Assembly: GCF_026212465.1 (NCBI RefSeq)
Contig: NC_080060.1
Span: forward strand, 19,507,605-19,571,604
Direction: 5' to 3'
From: Amaranthus tricolor
Taxonomy: Eukaryota > Streptophyta > Magnoliopsida > Caryophyllales > Amaranthaceae
DNA: 64,000 nucleotides
Shown piece by piece: positions 10,222-23,373 of the stretch; the first letter of the stretch is position 1, and every line of letters starts with the position of its first letter. The notes beneath the pieces were generated by a model. The model did not search any database. It saw only the letters and a list, made by a program, of their open reading frames with translations, and was not told the origin of the DNA. Position numbers and translations under genes: made by a program.

Positions 10222-12601
10222 CAGTATTCTTTAATTCCTCGAAAGCAATTGTGTGCCTCTCATTCCACTCAAATCGTATTCCTTTCTTCAACAGCTTAAA
10301 CATGGGACGAGCAACCTTAGAAAAGTTTTCAACATATTTCCTATAGTACCCAGCTAATCCTAAAAAGCTCCGAACTTCAGTCACATTTCTAGGAATCGGC
10401 CAGTCCGTTATTGCTTTAATCTTCTCAGGATCTACAGAAATTCCACCCTTAGACACCATATGACCTAGAAAAGAAATTTCCTCAAGCCAAAACTCACACT
10501 TACTAAACTTCCCATACAATTTCTCTTTTCTCAAAAGCTCTAGAATCATTCTCAAGTGTTCTTCATGTTCTTCCCTACTCCTTGAATATACCAAAATATC
10601 ATCGATAAAAGCAACCACGAATTTATCCAAATAAGGACGAAGATACCTCTGCATCAAATCCATAAATGCTGCAGGTGCATTTGTTAACCCAAATGGCATC
10701 ACCAAAAACTCATAATGTCCATATCGGGTCCGAAATGTTGTTTTAGAAACATCCTCCTTGGCTATCCTCAATTGATGATATCCAGACCTTAAATCAATCT
10801 TCGAGAACACCTGAGCGCCTCTTAGCTGATCAAACAAATCATCTATCCTGGGCAAAGGGTAACGGTTCTTAATGGTGATCTTATTAATCTCCCTATAATC
10901 AATACACAATCTCATCGTTCCATCCTTCTTCTTCACAAACAGAACAGGGGCTCCCCAGGGTGACATACTAGGTCGGAAAAAACCTTTCTCCAATAACTCA
11001 TCTAATTGCTTTTTCAATTCGGCTAACTCAGCTGGAGCAAAACGATACGGAGTCCTAGAGATAGGGGTAGCATCAGGAATTAGATCTATATGAAAGTCAA
11101 CCTCTCTCCTTGGAGGTAAACCAGGTAGATCCTCAGGGAAAACATCAGGGTAATCACAAACAATTGGGGTTTCCTCAAGACTTAACTTGATTTTCTCCTC
11201 ACTACTAGCAATAAAACACAAATATTCCTTATCTCCATGTTTAATCATCTCAATGGCTTGAGCTGCAGAAATGGTTTGAATGGGAAACACAGAATTCTTC
11301 CTAATCAAACATTCTCCACCTGGAGCCTTAACCCGAACGATCTTCTCTTTACACAAAATCTCCGCATGATGACGTCCCAACCAGTCCATCCCCAAAATAA
11401 TATCATATGTACCTAACTCAAACACTATTAAATCGGCAGGTAGATGGTTGTCCGAAATCTTAAGAGGGAAATTAGGAAAGATACGGTCACATAGGAATGG
11501 TGAACCGTCAGGTAATAGAATTTGGAGATTAAATTTTTGAGGTTCAAGAGAGATAGAGGATTTATGAAGGAAAGAAGAAGAGATAAAAGATCGGTCATTT
11601 CCTGAATCAAAAAGAATATGAGCCAAAGAGTCACCTACGACAAAGTGACCATAAATGACCTTACCCTCAAACGCCTGATGAAGATGGTCTACATGGTTGC
11701 TAATAGCGTGCAAACCGGCAGTCCTCCTAGCTGCAATACTCTGAACATTTCCCGAAGAACTAGGAGCTCCATAATTACCAGTACTACTAGCTCCCAACTG
11801 GATCCCTTCTCGGCAGTTAGTGGAAACATGACCCTCCTTTTTGCATTTGAAGCAGATGATATTCCCAGTGCATCAACGACCTCGGTGATCCTTACCACAT
11901 AAGCGACACTTCCAAACTGTGACTCTTGTTGAAGTTGTTGGTTGGAACGGCTTGCGATCCCAATTGGTTGGCCTCTTGTTCCTGTTGTTGTTGCCTCCAC
12001 CAAATTTTCTTTTGTTGGTGTTGTCCTCCTTGTCAACGATCCTCTCATACTCAAGCGCTCGGTCGTAAAGATCTCGGAAGTCAGAATAATTCCCAATCCC
12101 CTTTTGGATCTTAAGATTAAGACCCTCAAAGAAGCGGGATGCACGAATACTTTCTTTGCTTACAATGTCAGAAGCAAATCGAGATAGCTCATTGAACTTA
12201 CAACTATACTCAATCACGGTCATAAGACCCTGAAGAAGATGTAAGAACTCATTCTCCTTTTTCCGTTGGAGTGATGGCGGATAGAATTGTTGTCGAAGAG
12301 TTATAAGGAAATCATCCCAAAAGGTATCAGTCATAGTGGCCTTGATAGAACGCCACCATAACTCTGCTGGACCAGATAGGTAGAAGGAAGCCAGCTTTAC
12401 TTTTAGGTGCGCTGGACAATTAATGACCTCTAAAAGTTTCTCCATCTCTGCGAGCCAATTCTCAAAGCGAACAGGATCAGCTTCTCCGTCATATTGCGGC
12501 GGACGATGATATGCCATATTCTTAAAGTATTTCCCGTCGTCATTGGCCTCTTGAGCCTGATTCTCCATGAGGGTGATCAGTCGCTCATTTGTCCTTTCCA
12601 T
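10222..12601 (-). pseudogene. Tekay-like gypsy A: left partial gag-pol
   Basis: Gag-pol in one frame on the minus strand. Gag (12601-11873) has a retrotransposon gag core (WLAEMEKLLEV, AELWWRSIKATM, QQFYPPSLQ) and a first zinc knuckle CRLCGKDHRGR-stop-C. The frame then resumes with a second knuckle ([14 protein letters not shown]). Protease follows ([13 protein letters not shown]; Asn replaces the usual Ala after DSG), then reverse transcriptase ([39 protein letters not shown]). It is cut off at about 10222 just after the RT thumb ([15 protein letters not shown]), so RNase H and integrase are missing. An in-frame coiled segment (ARVRELEAQLAR) just upstream of the Met at 12601 suggests the true start is earlier. 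The only stop before the cut is the UGA in the knuckle. Confidence 0.9.
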
Positions 12602-12909
12602 CCGAGCTAGTTGTGCTTCTAGCTCTCGAACTCTAGCTTCGTGATCAGATGAAGTTACGCCATTTCTTACCTAAAAAATTTTTTAAACATGTGACTGACT
12701 TTCACATTAACTTAATTAATCTGGCACGTAATTTTACACATAGTCATATAAGCACATAGAAAACAAATAGAATTTTTAGGAAGACTTGTTTTGAAATTCT
12801 TTTTTTTTATTTTTTATTTTTTTATTTTTTTATTTTTTTAGTCAGCTATCGAGCCTTTCACATGGAACTAAAATTCCAAGATTCGAGTAACTTTACCTCT
12901 GATACCACG
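12602..12909 (-). other. A-family leader with tRNA-iMet primer site (left)
   Basis: Between the LTR and gag. The complement of 12897-12907 reads TGGTATCAGAG, matching the 3' end of plant initiator-Met tRNA, two bases from the LTR edge, which makes it the minus-strand primer site. A T-rich tract (12799-12840) lies between it and gag. Confidence 0.85.
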
Positions 12910-15530
12910 TGTAGCAGGAGCGGCACTTTCGATACATAATTAACATTAATAATTATACTTAAGATAAATAATGCGGAAGTGTAAAACGTCGAACTGCTAA
13001 AAACCATTTAAACTAAAATCGTTCAAAACATAAGTAAAAAATATCTTACAACTGAGAAAATATAAAATAAGGTTTACTTAAATACGATAAAAAAAAACAT
13101 AAGTACAATATAGTCATCAAGTAAAAATCATTGAAGCTAAGTCCTCGATAGAATAATTAAAGTTGCGGCCTGGATCGAAACCTGAGCTAATTTTTCCTGC
13201 AAAATACTGTCATCCATAATACGGATGACAGCCGATTAAATTGGTCAGCGATAAAGCCGAGTACAATTTTCTCAACAAGCTTATGATGCGATAGTTAAAT
13301 CATGCTTACAAAATAATCATCAAGCACAATATAGAAGGTTATTACTCATTATTGACCTTTACTAAGCCATTAAGTTACATTCTCAATACTTGCAGAAGTT
13401 CATTACTGCTACTAAATACTTGGTAACCTTAATGCTTATTTAATCAAGTGCAATTAAGCCTCATAGCTTTACCATCATAGCACATCACAAAATCACAACA
13501 ATAATGACAACTGATATATGTAAGGGTCTGGTTAGGTGAGGACCGTAGTCCTAAACCCTAACTGTGGTGGAAGTCGTCACTCCTCTCAATACTGTTATGC
13601 TCGAGACTTCACAGGATGGGTCTTTCTCGGACCCCCTGTCTGCCACCGCATTTTACGTGCCGGCTAACACGGACGCCGGGATTTTACATGCCGGTCCATG
13701 GTTCGACGTTACCTTACTATCAGAGTCATACAATCAATATCATGCAATATCAAACAAAACTCTAAACCGAAATAGTTTACATTCTTATAAGTCAAACTTG
13801 CACTAGTCAAAATTTTGACAATTCTACCCTTTTAATAGAAACAAATTACTAGTATCTAATAAATTAATATTAATTAAATAACAAATTTTCGTAGCTATAC
13901 TAAGAATCCTGAGGCTAAACTAAGTCATTATTATGTCATAAATAATCATAAAAGTCAAGAGTAATATTAATAACGTATTTTATCAAATAATCAGTAAAAT
14001 AGTAAAACGGATCTATCATTACTATAAAAAAACATAATCCGACAAGTTATTAAAGGTCCAAAATCTAAATGAAAAGAGTTTTCGAGAAAAACAACGCTAA
14101 GCATTTTAACAAATTTGTTTGACTATTTTACCAGTAAACCGATTAAAAATTCTTTATAATTACTTGAGTTCAACAAAAAAAAATTATCAAAACACCAAGA
14201 TGATATGGAATCATTTTAAACACATAAGTTTATTTAACTAGTAAAATTCATATATATCTATATTATCATATTAATCAAAAATTTCCATATATATGATTTT
14301 TTTTCGAGTGTCCCAAAAGTATTATTGTTTTGACGAAAATCATTAAACTGGATATAACTTTAATATTACCATGTAAAGTTTAAATGACTAAAATAAAATC
14401 ATATTGATCATGCTTTTATATTATCGAGTAACCATAAATAAATATCACATAACGAGAGAGTTAAGAAAATGTGTACCATTTTCCTCCGAAGGTGGTGCTA
14501 AACCAAGTAAGAGAATAATAATAAGAAAATAAGAACTCAAAGAAATAAGCTCGAAAAAGAGAAAGTCTTCAAGGTTCCAAGCCTCAAAGAAGTAGATCTT
14601 CAATTACCCAAAAGAAAATGATATCCAAGCTCCAAAAGATAATACTTGACTTTTCAAAAGTTGATGATTATTGGCTTAAGAAGTGATAAGATCAAGCTCC
14701 ATCTTCATTTGATTCTTCAACAAATAAAAAGGGTATAAAGTTAGTAAGATGTTAATGAAGTGAAGATATAAGAAAGAATGGTAGAAAGATTTGATGATGG
14801 GGTGCAAGTGATCTCATGGCTAAGGAGGGGTATTTATAATGGGTTTTGGGCAACTTTTTAGTTCATAAGATTGTATGAAAAAGAAGGTTAACTTGTGTAA
14901 GTGATTTAGAGTGTGTAAGTGAATGTGTAAGAGTTGGAGTGTGTAAGTGGATGTGTAAGAGTTTGGAGTGTAGAAGAAGGTTAACTTGTGTAAGAAAATG
15001 GTGCTAGCTTGTGTAAGTGATAAACAATTGAACATTATTGATTGATGTAGAAAGGATTTTGATTCATCAAATTTTTGTTCTAGTTTATGCTAGTGAAATG
15101 TTTTAGATTAATGGGAAAGTATGATTAAGGTTTGATTATGAAAATATGATAGTTTACTTAGAAAATTTTAGTTAAAACTATACTTAAAGTTAATAAGAAA
15201 AATATAATTAATTTTTAGGTATAAAATAATTAAATCAAAGTTGTAAAGTTAAAATGATAAGTAGTAAAGTTAGTTTAAGAAAACGAAATTGAAACGTAAC
15301 GTTTTAATAAAACCGTAAATATAATATTAAAATTTTACTTTTCGTAGTATAAAATAATAAAATAATATTTTAGTGCTTATAAAGAAATTTAAGAATATAT
15401 ATATATATATATTTTTAAGTTTAATATTTGGAAGAAATTACAAAAATCGGAATAAGGTTTAGGAATTAAAGGTGATTTGTTCAGAATAATTAATCGGAAG
15501 ATTAAGATTAAGAAATTTGAGCCTGTTGCA
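12910..15530 (-). mobile_element. Gypsy A LTR 1 (2621 bp)
   Basis: On the plus strand it runs from TGTAGCAGGAGCGGC to GAGCCTGTTGCA. It is near-identical to 31530-34483 apart from scattered substitutions, a missing block of about 40 bp near 15475, and a (TA)n tract that is only about 20 bp here. It serves as 5' LTR for the truncated internal region to its left (primer site adjacent) and as 3' LTR for the whole internal region to its right (polypurine tract adjacent at 15531). Small reading frames inside are not genes. Confidence 0.9.
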
Positions 15531-15674
15531 ACTCTTTCCCCCTTTAGATAGTTTCGTCCCGAAACTAGGACTTACCAAAAAGGTGAGGACGCTCTCTCAT
15601 GTCGACCTCTTTTTCCCAAGTCGTCTCTTCAACCCCGTGGTTTGACCACCAATGGAATCCTCGAATTTCTCAAC
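15531..15674 (-). pseudogene. Gypsy A pol 3' tail and polypurine tract
   Basis: The complement contains AAAGGGGGAAAGAGT directly against LTR 1, the plus-strand primer (polypurine tract). Upstream of it is the end of the pol frame, a chromodomain-like tail, truncated by a small deletion compared with 34484-34640 (CAAAACCTTGAT absent near 15644). It is separated from the rest of pol by element B inserted after TCAAC (15670-15674); pol resumes at 27005. Confidence 0.85.
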
Positions 15675-18035
15675 TGTAACATCTCGGAATAACTCGGGTC
15701 GTACGAAAAGAGAAGATGACCTTTCAAAAACGAGACAACTATAATCCGAGTGAAACCGGGATGTTAGAAAAATTTTAAAACGGGTTTGAAGTTAAGGAAA
15801 ACGTGCGGATCGAGTTCTATTAGCGTTATTAATAACTACTAGATAATAAGAAATTCTTAGCAGCGGATAAGATCGAAAAGTTAAATCTACTTATTATAAC
15901 TTGAGAACGAAAATCGCCTCATAAAAACCAAACGTTCTTCAAACTTAACTAGAAATTCTAATGATTTATTTCTTATCAAACTTCTATATTCTAAAGATTT
16001 ATTTCTTCGAGGGTCAATCCTCACTCCCCAGACCAGCAACTTAACTTACTGCTAGTCATTGCCCAGATAGGAAACAACATCATCGCAGGGTCGTTAAGAC
16101 CAAAAGTACACGTCAGCAAACGTCGCATACCAAATAAATAATAACACAAGAGAAAGTTTTAATTTAATAGCTGACAATTCACAGCACCGTGCGCTTCGAT
16201 CATGCTTATTAAGAATAATTATTTTCATGTAAAGAATAGTCAGCCATACTGCTGTACTATCCAGCCATACTGCCGGTACACTCCAAACTCCATAAGTGAG
16301 ACAATACATTAAGGGGAGCTAACCCCTAAGCAAGTCTCTACCATAGACACTCGCTTTACTTCGGTGCCTATGGTTAAGTATGCATACCCCCGCGGTGGCT
16401 CATAATGCCCCCATATACCGCGAGTAATTCATTTCCCCCAATTGACGTCATACTACGTCCACTTTAAGGTTAGTGAGGTCATACTACCTCTGCTTATCAA
16501 AACAATGTATCAAAATTATTTATTCGTAAGATAACATTATTCGTACTATATATCCATACTTTACTTTTGTATACCATTATTATATGATACATCGGACTAA
16601 TGCGAACTTCGCTGCGTGTACATACCTTAAGCAAGATAACCAACTCACAAGCGTCTTAATCAATTCCCGGTCACGAATCGACTTCCTACAAGGTTCCATC
16701 GTATTCGGGAAATAAGCACACATACACATTTTCCTCAAATCATCCATAACACACATATACAATCATATCCATACCTAGAATACTACACACAACATGAACA
16801 TCCATCACATACTATAACATGGTAAATACACAAAACAGGACAACCTATACAATCTGTCCAGAAACTCAACTTAAAACTGTCAAATTAAAAATCCGACTTC
16901 ACCGTTGCGTCCAGAAGGCGTCAAAACCCCCGGGTACCAATTCATAATTTATAACATAGTATAAGTATTTTTAACTTAATTTCAAAGCCAAAAAATGTTC
17001 CAAAAACACATTTTTTTCACCATTTTCAAAACCTACGGGATTTTGTCATTCCATTTTTTTTATCACAAAAATATAAATATCAATGCTTTATTTCCTATTA
17101 AATCTAAACAACAAAATTTACATAAAAATAAATTTTAATGAATTATTATTATTTTTTTATAATTCTTTTTACACAATTGTATATACACATACACATCACA
17201 TATTTACATGTATATTTTTTTTACCAACATTATAAATTCCTTCTACTAATCAATAAAAATAAATAAATAAATTCCTAACACCACGTACATTTTTTTTTGT
17301 ATGAACATCCATTTTTATATATATATATTTTCAATCATCCATCAAACAATTTCTTCACACATATGTAAACATATCCAAAACCCTAAAAAAAACATACATC
17401 AATTTAAATAGAAAATACATCATACTTTCACACATGAATTTTTAAATCATGAACAAATCATAAACTATAAAATAACACACATAAAAATCATAGAAATTTA
17501 AATTAAAATTTAAAAATAAAAACTAGATTAAGGATTACTCACAATTGCTCAAGAACAAAACACCAAAATTGATGAATCAATGGAGGATTAGGCGTGGGAA
17601 TTTGAGGGTTTTGGGAGTGTTTCTCTTACTTGCAAATGGTTTGGAATGAAAAGATGTAAGGAAATTAGGAGATTAAGGAAATAAAGAAATTAAGGAAAAT
17701 TAAGGCAATACTTATGGAAGGCAATTACTCCTTAATCTTTCCATATTCTTAAGAAGTTACAAATCTCCTAATGTTGCTCCATATGGCCGGCCAAATCCAA
17801 TCACCTTCCCACTTTTATTTTTTTTTATTTATTTTTTTTTAAATTAAAGATAGATTAGGAAAAATGTTTGGACTTAAAATGGTTTTAATTGCCTTAAAAG
17901 TTGAAGTCTCATGATTTAACCTACTAACAAAATAAATAATAAAAAGAAATATATTTTTCTAAAAAGAATAATAATAATAATAATAATATTACTAGCAAAT
18001 CATTTAATATATCGGAAAAATATCGGGGTGTTACA
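15675..18035 (-). repeat. Element B 3' LTR (2361 bp)
   Basis: Begins TGTAACATCTCGG and ends TATCGGGGTGTTACA on the plus strand. I counted about 17 substitutions against the other LTR over the first 720 bp, so the copies have diverged by around 2 percent there. The TAA run near its right end is short (about 17965-17985) against about 85 bp in the other LTR. Confidence 0.93.
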
Positions 18036-18050
18036 AACTACCCCCCTTAA
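18036..18050 (-). other. Element B polypurine tract
   Basis: The complement reads AAGGGGGGTAGTT immediately before the 3' LTR, the expected plus-strand primer for reverse transcription. Confidence 0.85.
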
Positions 18051-18207
18051 AAAGGTTTTGACCCCAAAACCTCAACCTACAAACACAAACACACAACAAT
18101 CAAACACAAAACACACAACAATCACACACTTAAAAACGACAAAACAAGCACACAACAAAAGAAATAGATCAAAATAAACCTCAAAGCGTGCAAAATTCTA
18201 CCGCTTC

Positions 18208-21200
18208 CTACCCCCTTAAAAAGTTACGTCCCCGTAACTTACTAACCTGAGGAAAAAGATACGGATACTTCTCCCGCATTGAAGCTTCTGTTTCCCAAGT
18301 TGCCTCTTGTGACCGATGATTTGACCATAGAACCTTAACCATTGCAACATCTTTTCGCCGAGTACTGCGAACCTTTCTATCTAAAATCTGAACAGGTTGC
18401 TCTTCATAGGTGAGGCTTTCATCAAGTTCTAACGGTTCCGGGTCTAAGACATGCGTAGAAGCCGCAACATAACGTTTTAACTGGGAGATATGAAAAACGT
18501 CATGAACCCTACCCAGCGCATTAGGTAACGCTAACAGGTAAGCTAACTTCCCAATCCGCTCCACAATATCATAGGGACCAATGAAACGCGGGCTTAACTT
18601 CCCACGAGCACCAAAACGAACCACACCTCTCATCGGAGACACACGGAGTAGAACTTTGTCGCCCACTTCGTACTCATCAGGCCGACGTCGGAGATCGGCG
18701 TACGATTTTTGTCTATTCTGGGCTGCCTTCATTTTATCGCGAATTAACTTTACTTTCTCAGTCATTTGCAAAAGCATATCAGGTCCTAAGGTGACAGATT
18801 CAGTAAAATCATCCCAACATACAGGACTACGACACTTACTACCATAAAGTGCTTCAAACGGAGCCATTTGAATCGTTGCCTGATAACTGTTATTATAAGA
18901 GAATTCTACTAAATCCAAATGTTCATCCCATGAACCTTGCCATTCCATGGCTATTGCTCTCAACATGTCTTCTAGTATCTGATTGACACGTTCAGTCTGA
19001 CCATCCGTCATAGGGTGAAAAGACGTGCTATGAAGAAGAGTGGTTCCCAAAGCCTGTTGTAATGACTTCCAAAAATGTGACAAGTATCGAGTATCACGAT
19101 CGGAGACAATAGTACGAGGTATTCCGTGATATCGAACAGCGTATCTAATATAGGCACGAGCAAGTTGTTCCATATCCCACTTACAGTTCATCGGAATAAA
19201 CCTTGCAGACTTAGTAAGCCTATCCACAATAACCCAAAGAGTATCATTACCAGCCTTAGTTCGTGGCAACCCTAACACGAAATCCATAGATATGTCATCC
19301 CACTTCCATACCGGGACTTCTAGAGGTTGCAGTAACCCAGCTGGTCTTCGATGTTCACTCTTAACCTTTTGACACGTTAAACACTTGGAAACAAAATCAA
19401 CAATATTCTTTTTCATAACAGACCACCAAAACATGCATTTTAAATCTTGATACATCTTATCCCCACTAGGATGAACCGAGTATCTAGAATAATGAGCTTC
19501 GTTCAATAATTTTTCTTTCAAGGAGTCACACCCATCCGGCACACACCACCGTCCTTTAAAACGAAGACTACCATCCTCATGAATTGTAAAACCTTCAGCT
19601 TTCCCTTCACTGATCTGCTCCCAAAGTTTAATGAACTTTGGGTCTTCCAGTTGCTTAGCCCTAATCTCTTCGAAAAAGGTAGGTTGAATAGACAAGGCAC
19701 TCAACTTGGCTTCCAATTCCCCTTCTTGGATTATCTCCAAGTTCATTCTCCCAAACTCCTTACACAACTCCTCAGAGGTTATTAACGCTGAGACTGAATG
19801 CCTCGATTTTCTGCTCAAAGCATCAGCGACTACATTCGCACGGCCTTCGTGATATGAAATCTCCAAATCATAATCACTTATAAGTTCTAACCAACGTCGT
19901 TGGCGCAGATTCAACTCGAATTGAGTGAATAAAAATTGCAAGCTTTTATGATCCGTAAAGACCTTGCATTTGACACCATAAAGATAATGTCGCCAGATTT
20001 TCAATGCGAAAACCACAGCCGCTAACTCCAAGTCATGTGTTGGATAATTCACCTCATGAGTCCTTAGTTGACGTGAAGCATACGCCACCACTTTCCTATC
20101 TTGCATTAAAACACAACCTAATCCATGTTCAGAAGCGTCATTGTAGACGGAGTATTCCAAAGATGGATCGGGTAAGGTCAACACAGGGGCTGTAGTTAAC
20201 TTCTCCTTCAACAACTGAAATGCCCTCTCGCACTCTTCTGTCCATTCGAACTTCTTTTCCTTCTTCATCAAGGCTGTCAGTGGACGAGCGATGCGAGAAA
20301 AGTCCTTCACAAAACGACGATAGTATCCTGCTAATCCCAAGAAACTTCGGATATCTGTAACATCCCGAGGTGTAGACCAATCTCGAACAGCTGCTACTTT
20401 TGCTGGATCAACGGAAATTCCTTCCTTAGAAACAATGTGACCCAGAAAAGCCACTTGCTCTAACCAAAATTCACACTTCGAAAACGTAGCATACAACTGA
20501 TTCTCTCGCAGAATCTGCAAGACTATCCTTAAATGCTCTCGATGTTCTTCTTGGTCTTGGAATATACCAAAATATCATCAATAAACACCACCACACACTT
20601 ATCGAGGTACGCGTTAAAAACCCGATTCATCAACCCCATAAAAGCTGCAGGTGCGTTGGTCAACCCAAAAGGCATCACGGTAAATTCGAAGTGTCCGTAT
20701 CTGGTTCTAAAAGCTGATTTACTAATATCCTCCTCCTTGATACGTAACTGATGATACCCTGACCGCAGATCAATCTTGGAAAAGACTCCTGCCCCTTGCA
20801 ACTGATCAAAAAGATCATCGATCCGTGGTAATGGGTACTTATTCTTAACAGTGATCTTATTAAGTTCTCTGTAATCAATACAGAGACGCATCGTTCCGTC
20901 CTTTTTCCTTACAAACAACACTGGGGCTCCCCAAGGCGACACACTGGGTCTTATATAACCCTTCTCTAACAACTCCTCCAATTGGACTTTCAATTCTTCC
21001 ATCTCCTTTGGGGCCATTCGGTAAGGAGCTTTTGAAATTGGCCCTGTCCCAGGGATTAAATCAATCGAGAAATCCACATCCCTTCTTGGCGGCATACCAG
21101 GAAGTTCTTCTGGAAAAACATCTCTAAAATCACAGACTACTAGAATGTTCTCAAGCTGCAACTCCCGCTCCTCTACTTTACTTATACTACACAGAAACCA

Positions 21201-22208
21201 CGGTTGCCCTTGCTTGATTAACTTCCTGACCTTCAATGACGATACAATTTTTATCCTCGGTCCCTTAGGAAGACTCCTATATTTAACCTTCTCCCCCCTA
21301 GGTCCACTTAAGGTCACTGACTGTTCTTCACAATCTATTATCGCTTTGTATATACTTAGCCAATCCATCCCAAGTATTACATTTAAATCATCCATTTCTA
21401 GAGAAAATAAATCGCTTGGAAATTTTACTTTCCCTATCTTAACCGGCACTTCACGGAACAACGTATTACAATGAAAAGTCTCTCCAGAATGAGTAGAGAC
21501 TGAAAAAGATGTTTCCTCGGGGTTCTCCAATTCTAAATCCTTAACTCTAGACTTTGAAACAAACGAGCACAATGCACCAGAATCAAAAAGTACTTTAACG
21601 GATTTTGTATTAATACAGAACGTACCTATGACCACATCCGACGCCTGCGCTGCCTCCCTCGAGTTAACTGCCGAAAGCCTGCCGTCGTTCTGGGTAGAAG
21701 TAGTAACACCTCCTTGATTACCACGTTGGCTTGAAAAGAAATTCTCGTTTCTACCATTTCCCGGTCGTTGCTGAACACCGGAGTGATTTCCCGGAAACCT
21801 AAGGTTTGAGGCACCTCCCAAGTTTCGGCCAAAACTTCCACCATTGTGATTCCCCCTACCAGCTTCATTACTACTCCGTCCGTTAGTGAGTCTTTGTTGT
21901 TGGAAACCTCTATGATTTCCCCCTTGCAACTCTTGTTGTCCTATGCGAGTATAACACTCGTACATTCTATGGCCCGGCTTACCACAGTAAGAAAAGTCCA
22001 CTAACGCACCCCGACAGTCCCTTCCTGGGTGGTTCTTTTGGCATCTCCTACAGTTGAAGATTCTTTCCTTCCCATTGCGATCATACAAAGGCTTCTGCAT
22101 TCTAGCCTCTAGTCTCGAATTTCCCCCATTCTTGCTGTTTTGACCAGAATGGAAACCTTTCTCCTGGAAGCCCCCAAACGGTTTGTGCTTTATAAATTGA
22201 TTTTGCAC
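18208..22208 (-). pseudogene. Element B pol (gag end, PR, RT, RNase H, integrase, chromodomain-like tail)
   Basis: 22208-20529 reads through a gag zinc knuckle ([13 protein letters not shown] and [12 protein letters not shown]), protease ([13 protein letters not shown]) and reverse transcriptase ([39 protein letters not shown]). A one-base loss near 20545 then shifts the frame. 20520-18208 continues with the RT thumb, RNase H ([24 protein letters not shown]), and the integrase zinc-binding part ([14 protein letters not shown]). The integrase catalytic core follows ([27 protein letters not shown]), then a GPY/F-type module ([12 protein letters not shown]) and a chromodomain-like tail ([16 protein letters not shown]). 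Catalytic residues of RT and integrase are present. A second frameshift near 22195 separates this part from gag. Inactive as it stands. Confidence 0.92.
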
Positions 22209-22936
22209 TTACGATTACTCGCATTCGTATCATTCTGATACACGGGTTCTTTTCTCTTTTCCCCGCTATGGCCCAACTTCTCTTTTTCCTTCCTGATAAC
22301 ATTTCCAATTTGCGCAGCTCTCTTGTATAGCTGGTCTAACGTATCATATCTATCAGTCTCAATGTGTTTTTGGATCTCATACGATAGACCTAACTCAAAA
22401 CGCTGTATTTTCTTTCCCTCAGTTGGGACATCCTCAGGGCAAAACTTCAAGTATTCCATAAATTTCTGATAATATTCATCTACCGTTAGGTTTCCCATTT
22501 CAAACCTAGCAAACTCATTTGATTTGTCCTTCCTAACATGAGGCGGATAGAATTGGTCCCTTAACGCCCCCTTAAATCCTTCCCAGCTTAAGTCACCGTC
22601 GTTTTCTGATATCAACCTCATCTTACTATGCGTCCACTAATAGTCAGTGTCTTCCACTAGGAAAAACGCGTCTTGGTCAACCATAAGCTCAGCAGGACAT
22701 CTCACCACACTAAAAAGCTTGTCAAATTCTCTCAGCCAGTTTTCCAACATAGAAGGTTCACCTTTCCCACTATAAGTCGAGGGTTTACTCTGGGCTATTC
22801 TCTTACTAATTGACGAAGCCTTTTCCTCCAAGGATTTTGGTCTCGAATTTATTGCGCCAGCTAGGGCCTTAACTAGGTTTCGAAGCACGCGATCAGAGTT
22901 TCCTCTTGGCACGGACCTTTTCAAAAAGGGTGGCAT
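22200..22936 (-). pseudogene. Element B gag, with internal stop
   Basis: The frame from 22936 begins MPPFLKRSVPRGN and contains the gag core (WLREFDKLFSVVRC). It meets a TAG at 22637-22639 where a Trp would fit (VEDTDY-stop-WTHSKMRL), then continues in the same frame (DQFYPPHVRKDKSNEFARF, ENDGDLSWEGFKGAL) to about 22200. There a frameshift separates it from the zinc knuckle. Gag forms the particle in which reverse transcription occurs. No earlier start was chosen because upstream sequence to 23373 is not open. Confidence 0.85.
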
Positions 22937-23373
22937 GATGGCAGGTATACTGCATTAGGTTAAACAAGGTATGTAAATACATTTCTACAGCGTTTGTGGT
23001 TAAGAAAAAAAAAATCATTCTATTATTGTTCTAAAATAAACAAGGTAGTAGCCCTAAAGGTAAAAAGGTTGAACAATGAGTCTATAATCAAATCTATTCA
23101 TTTTTTTTTCCATAAATACAATACTGAATCGATTCTACTTACTAATGTTTAGACTTTTAAAACGAAATTCAAATTCAAAACAATAATATCATATAGTTCC
23201 AATCTAAAAAGAATACTTGGGTATAAATTCCCACATAATCATTGTTCAAATACTACAAAAGTCCGAGATAACCAACCAATTCACTTAACCAACAGAATAG
23301 TTCACAATTTATTCTACTATGGAACTAGACATATGAACTCGTACACATGCATAATCAAATAAAGTAAAAACAA
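22937..23373. other. Spacer between acidic reading frame and gag of B
   Basis: AT-rich, no open frame on the coding strand. It could hold a leader, splice site or internal start signal for gag, but nothing specific is recognised. Confidence 0.5.

Noticed and set aside
14820..15035. 71-codon frame repeated at 33439-33654
   Set aside because: Lies in both A LTRs over a GTGTAAGTG-type short repeat; not a gene.
16094..16309. 71-codon frame repeated at 24996-25211
   Set aside because: Repeated only because it lies in both LTRs of element B; no domain, no reason to think it is translated.
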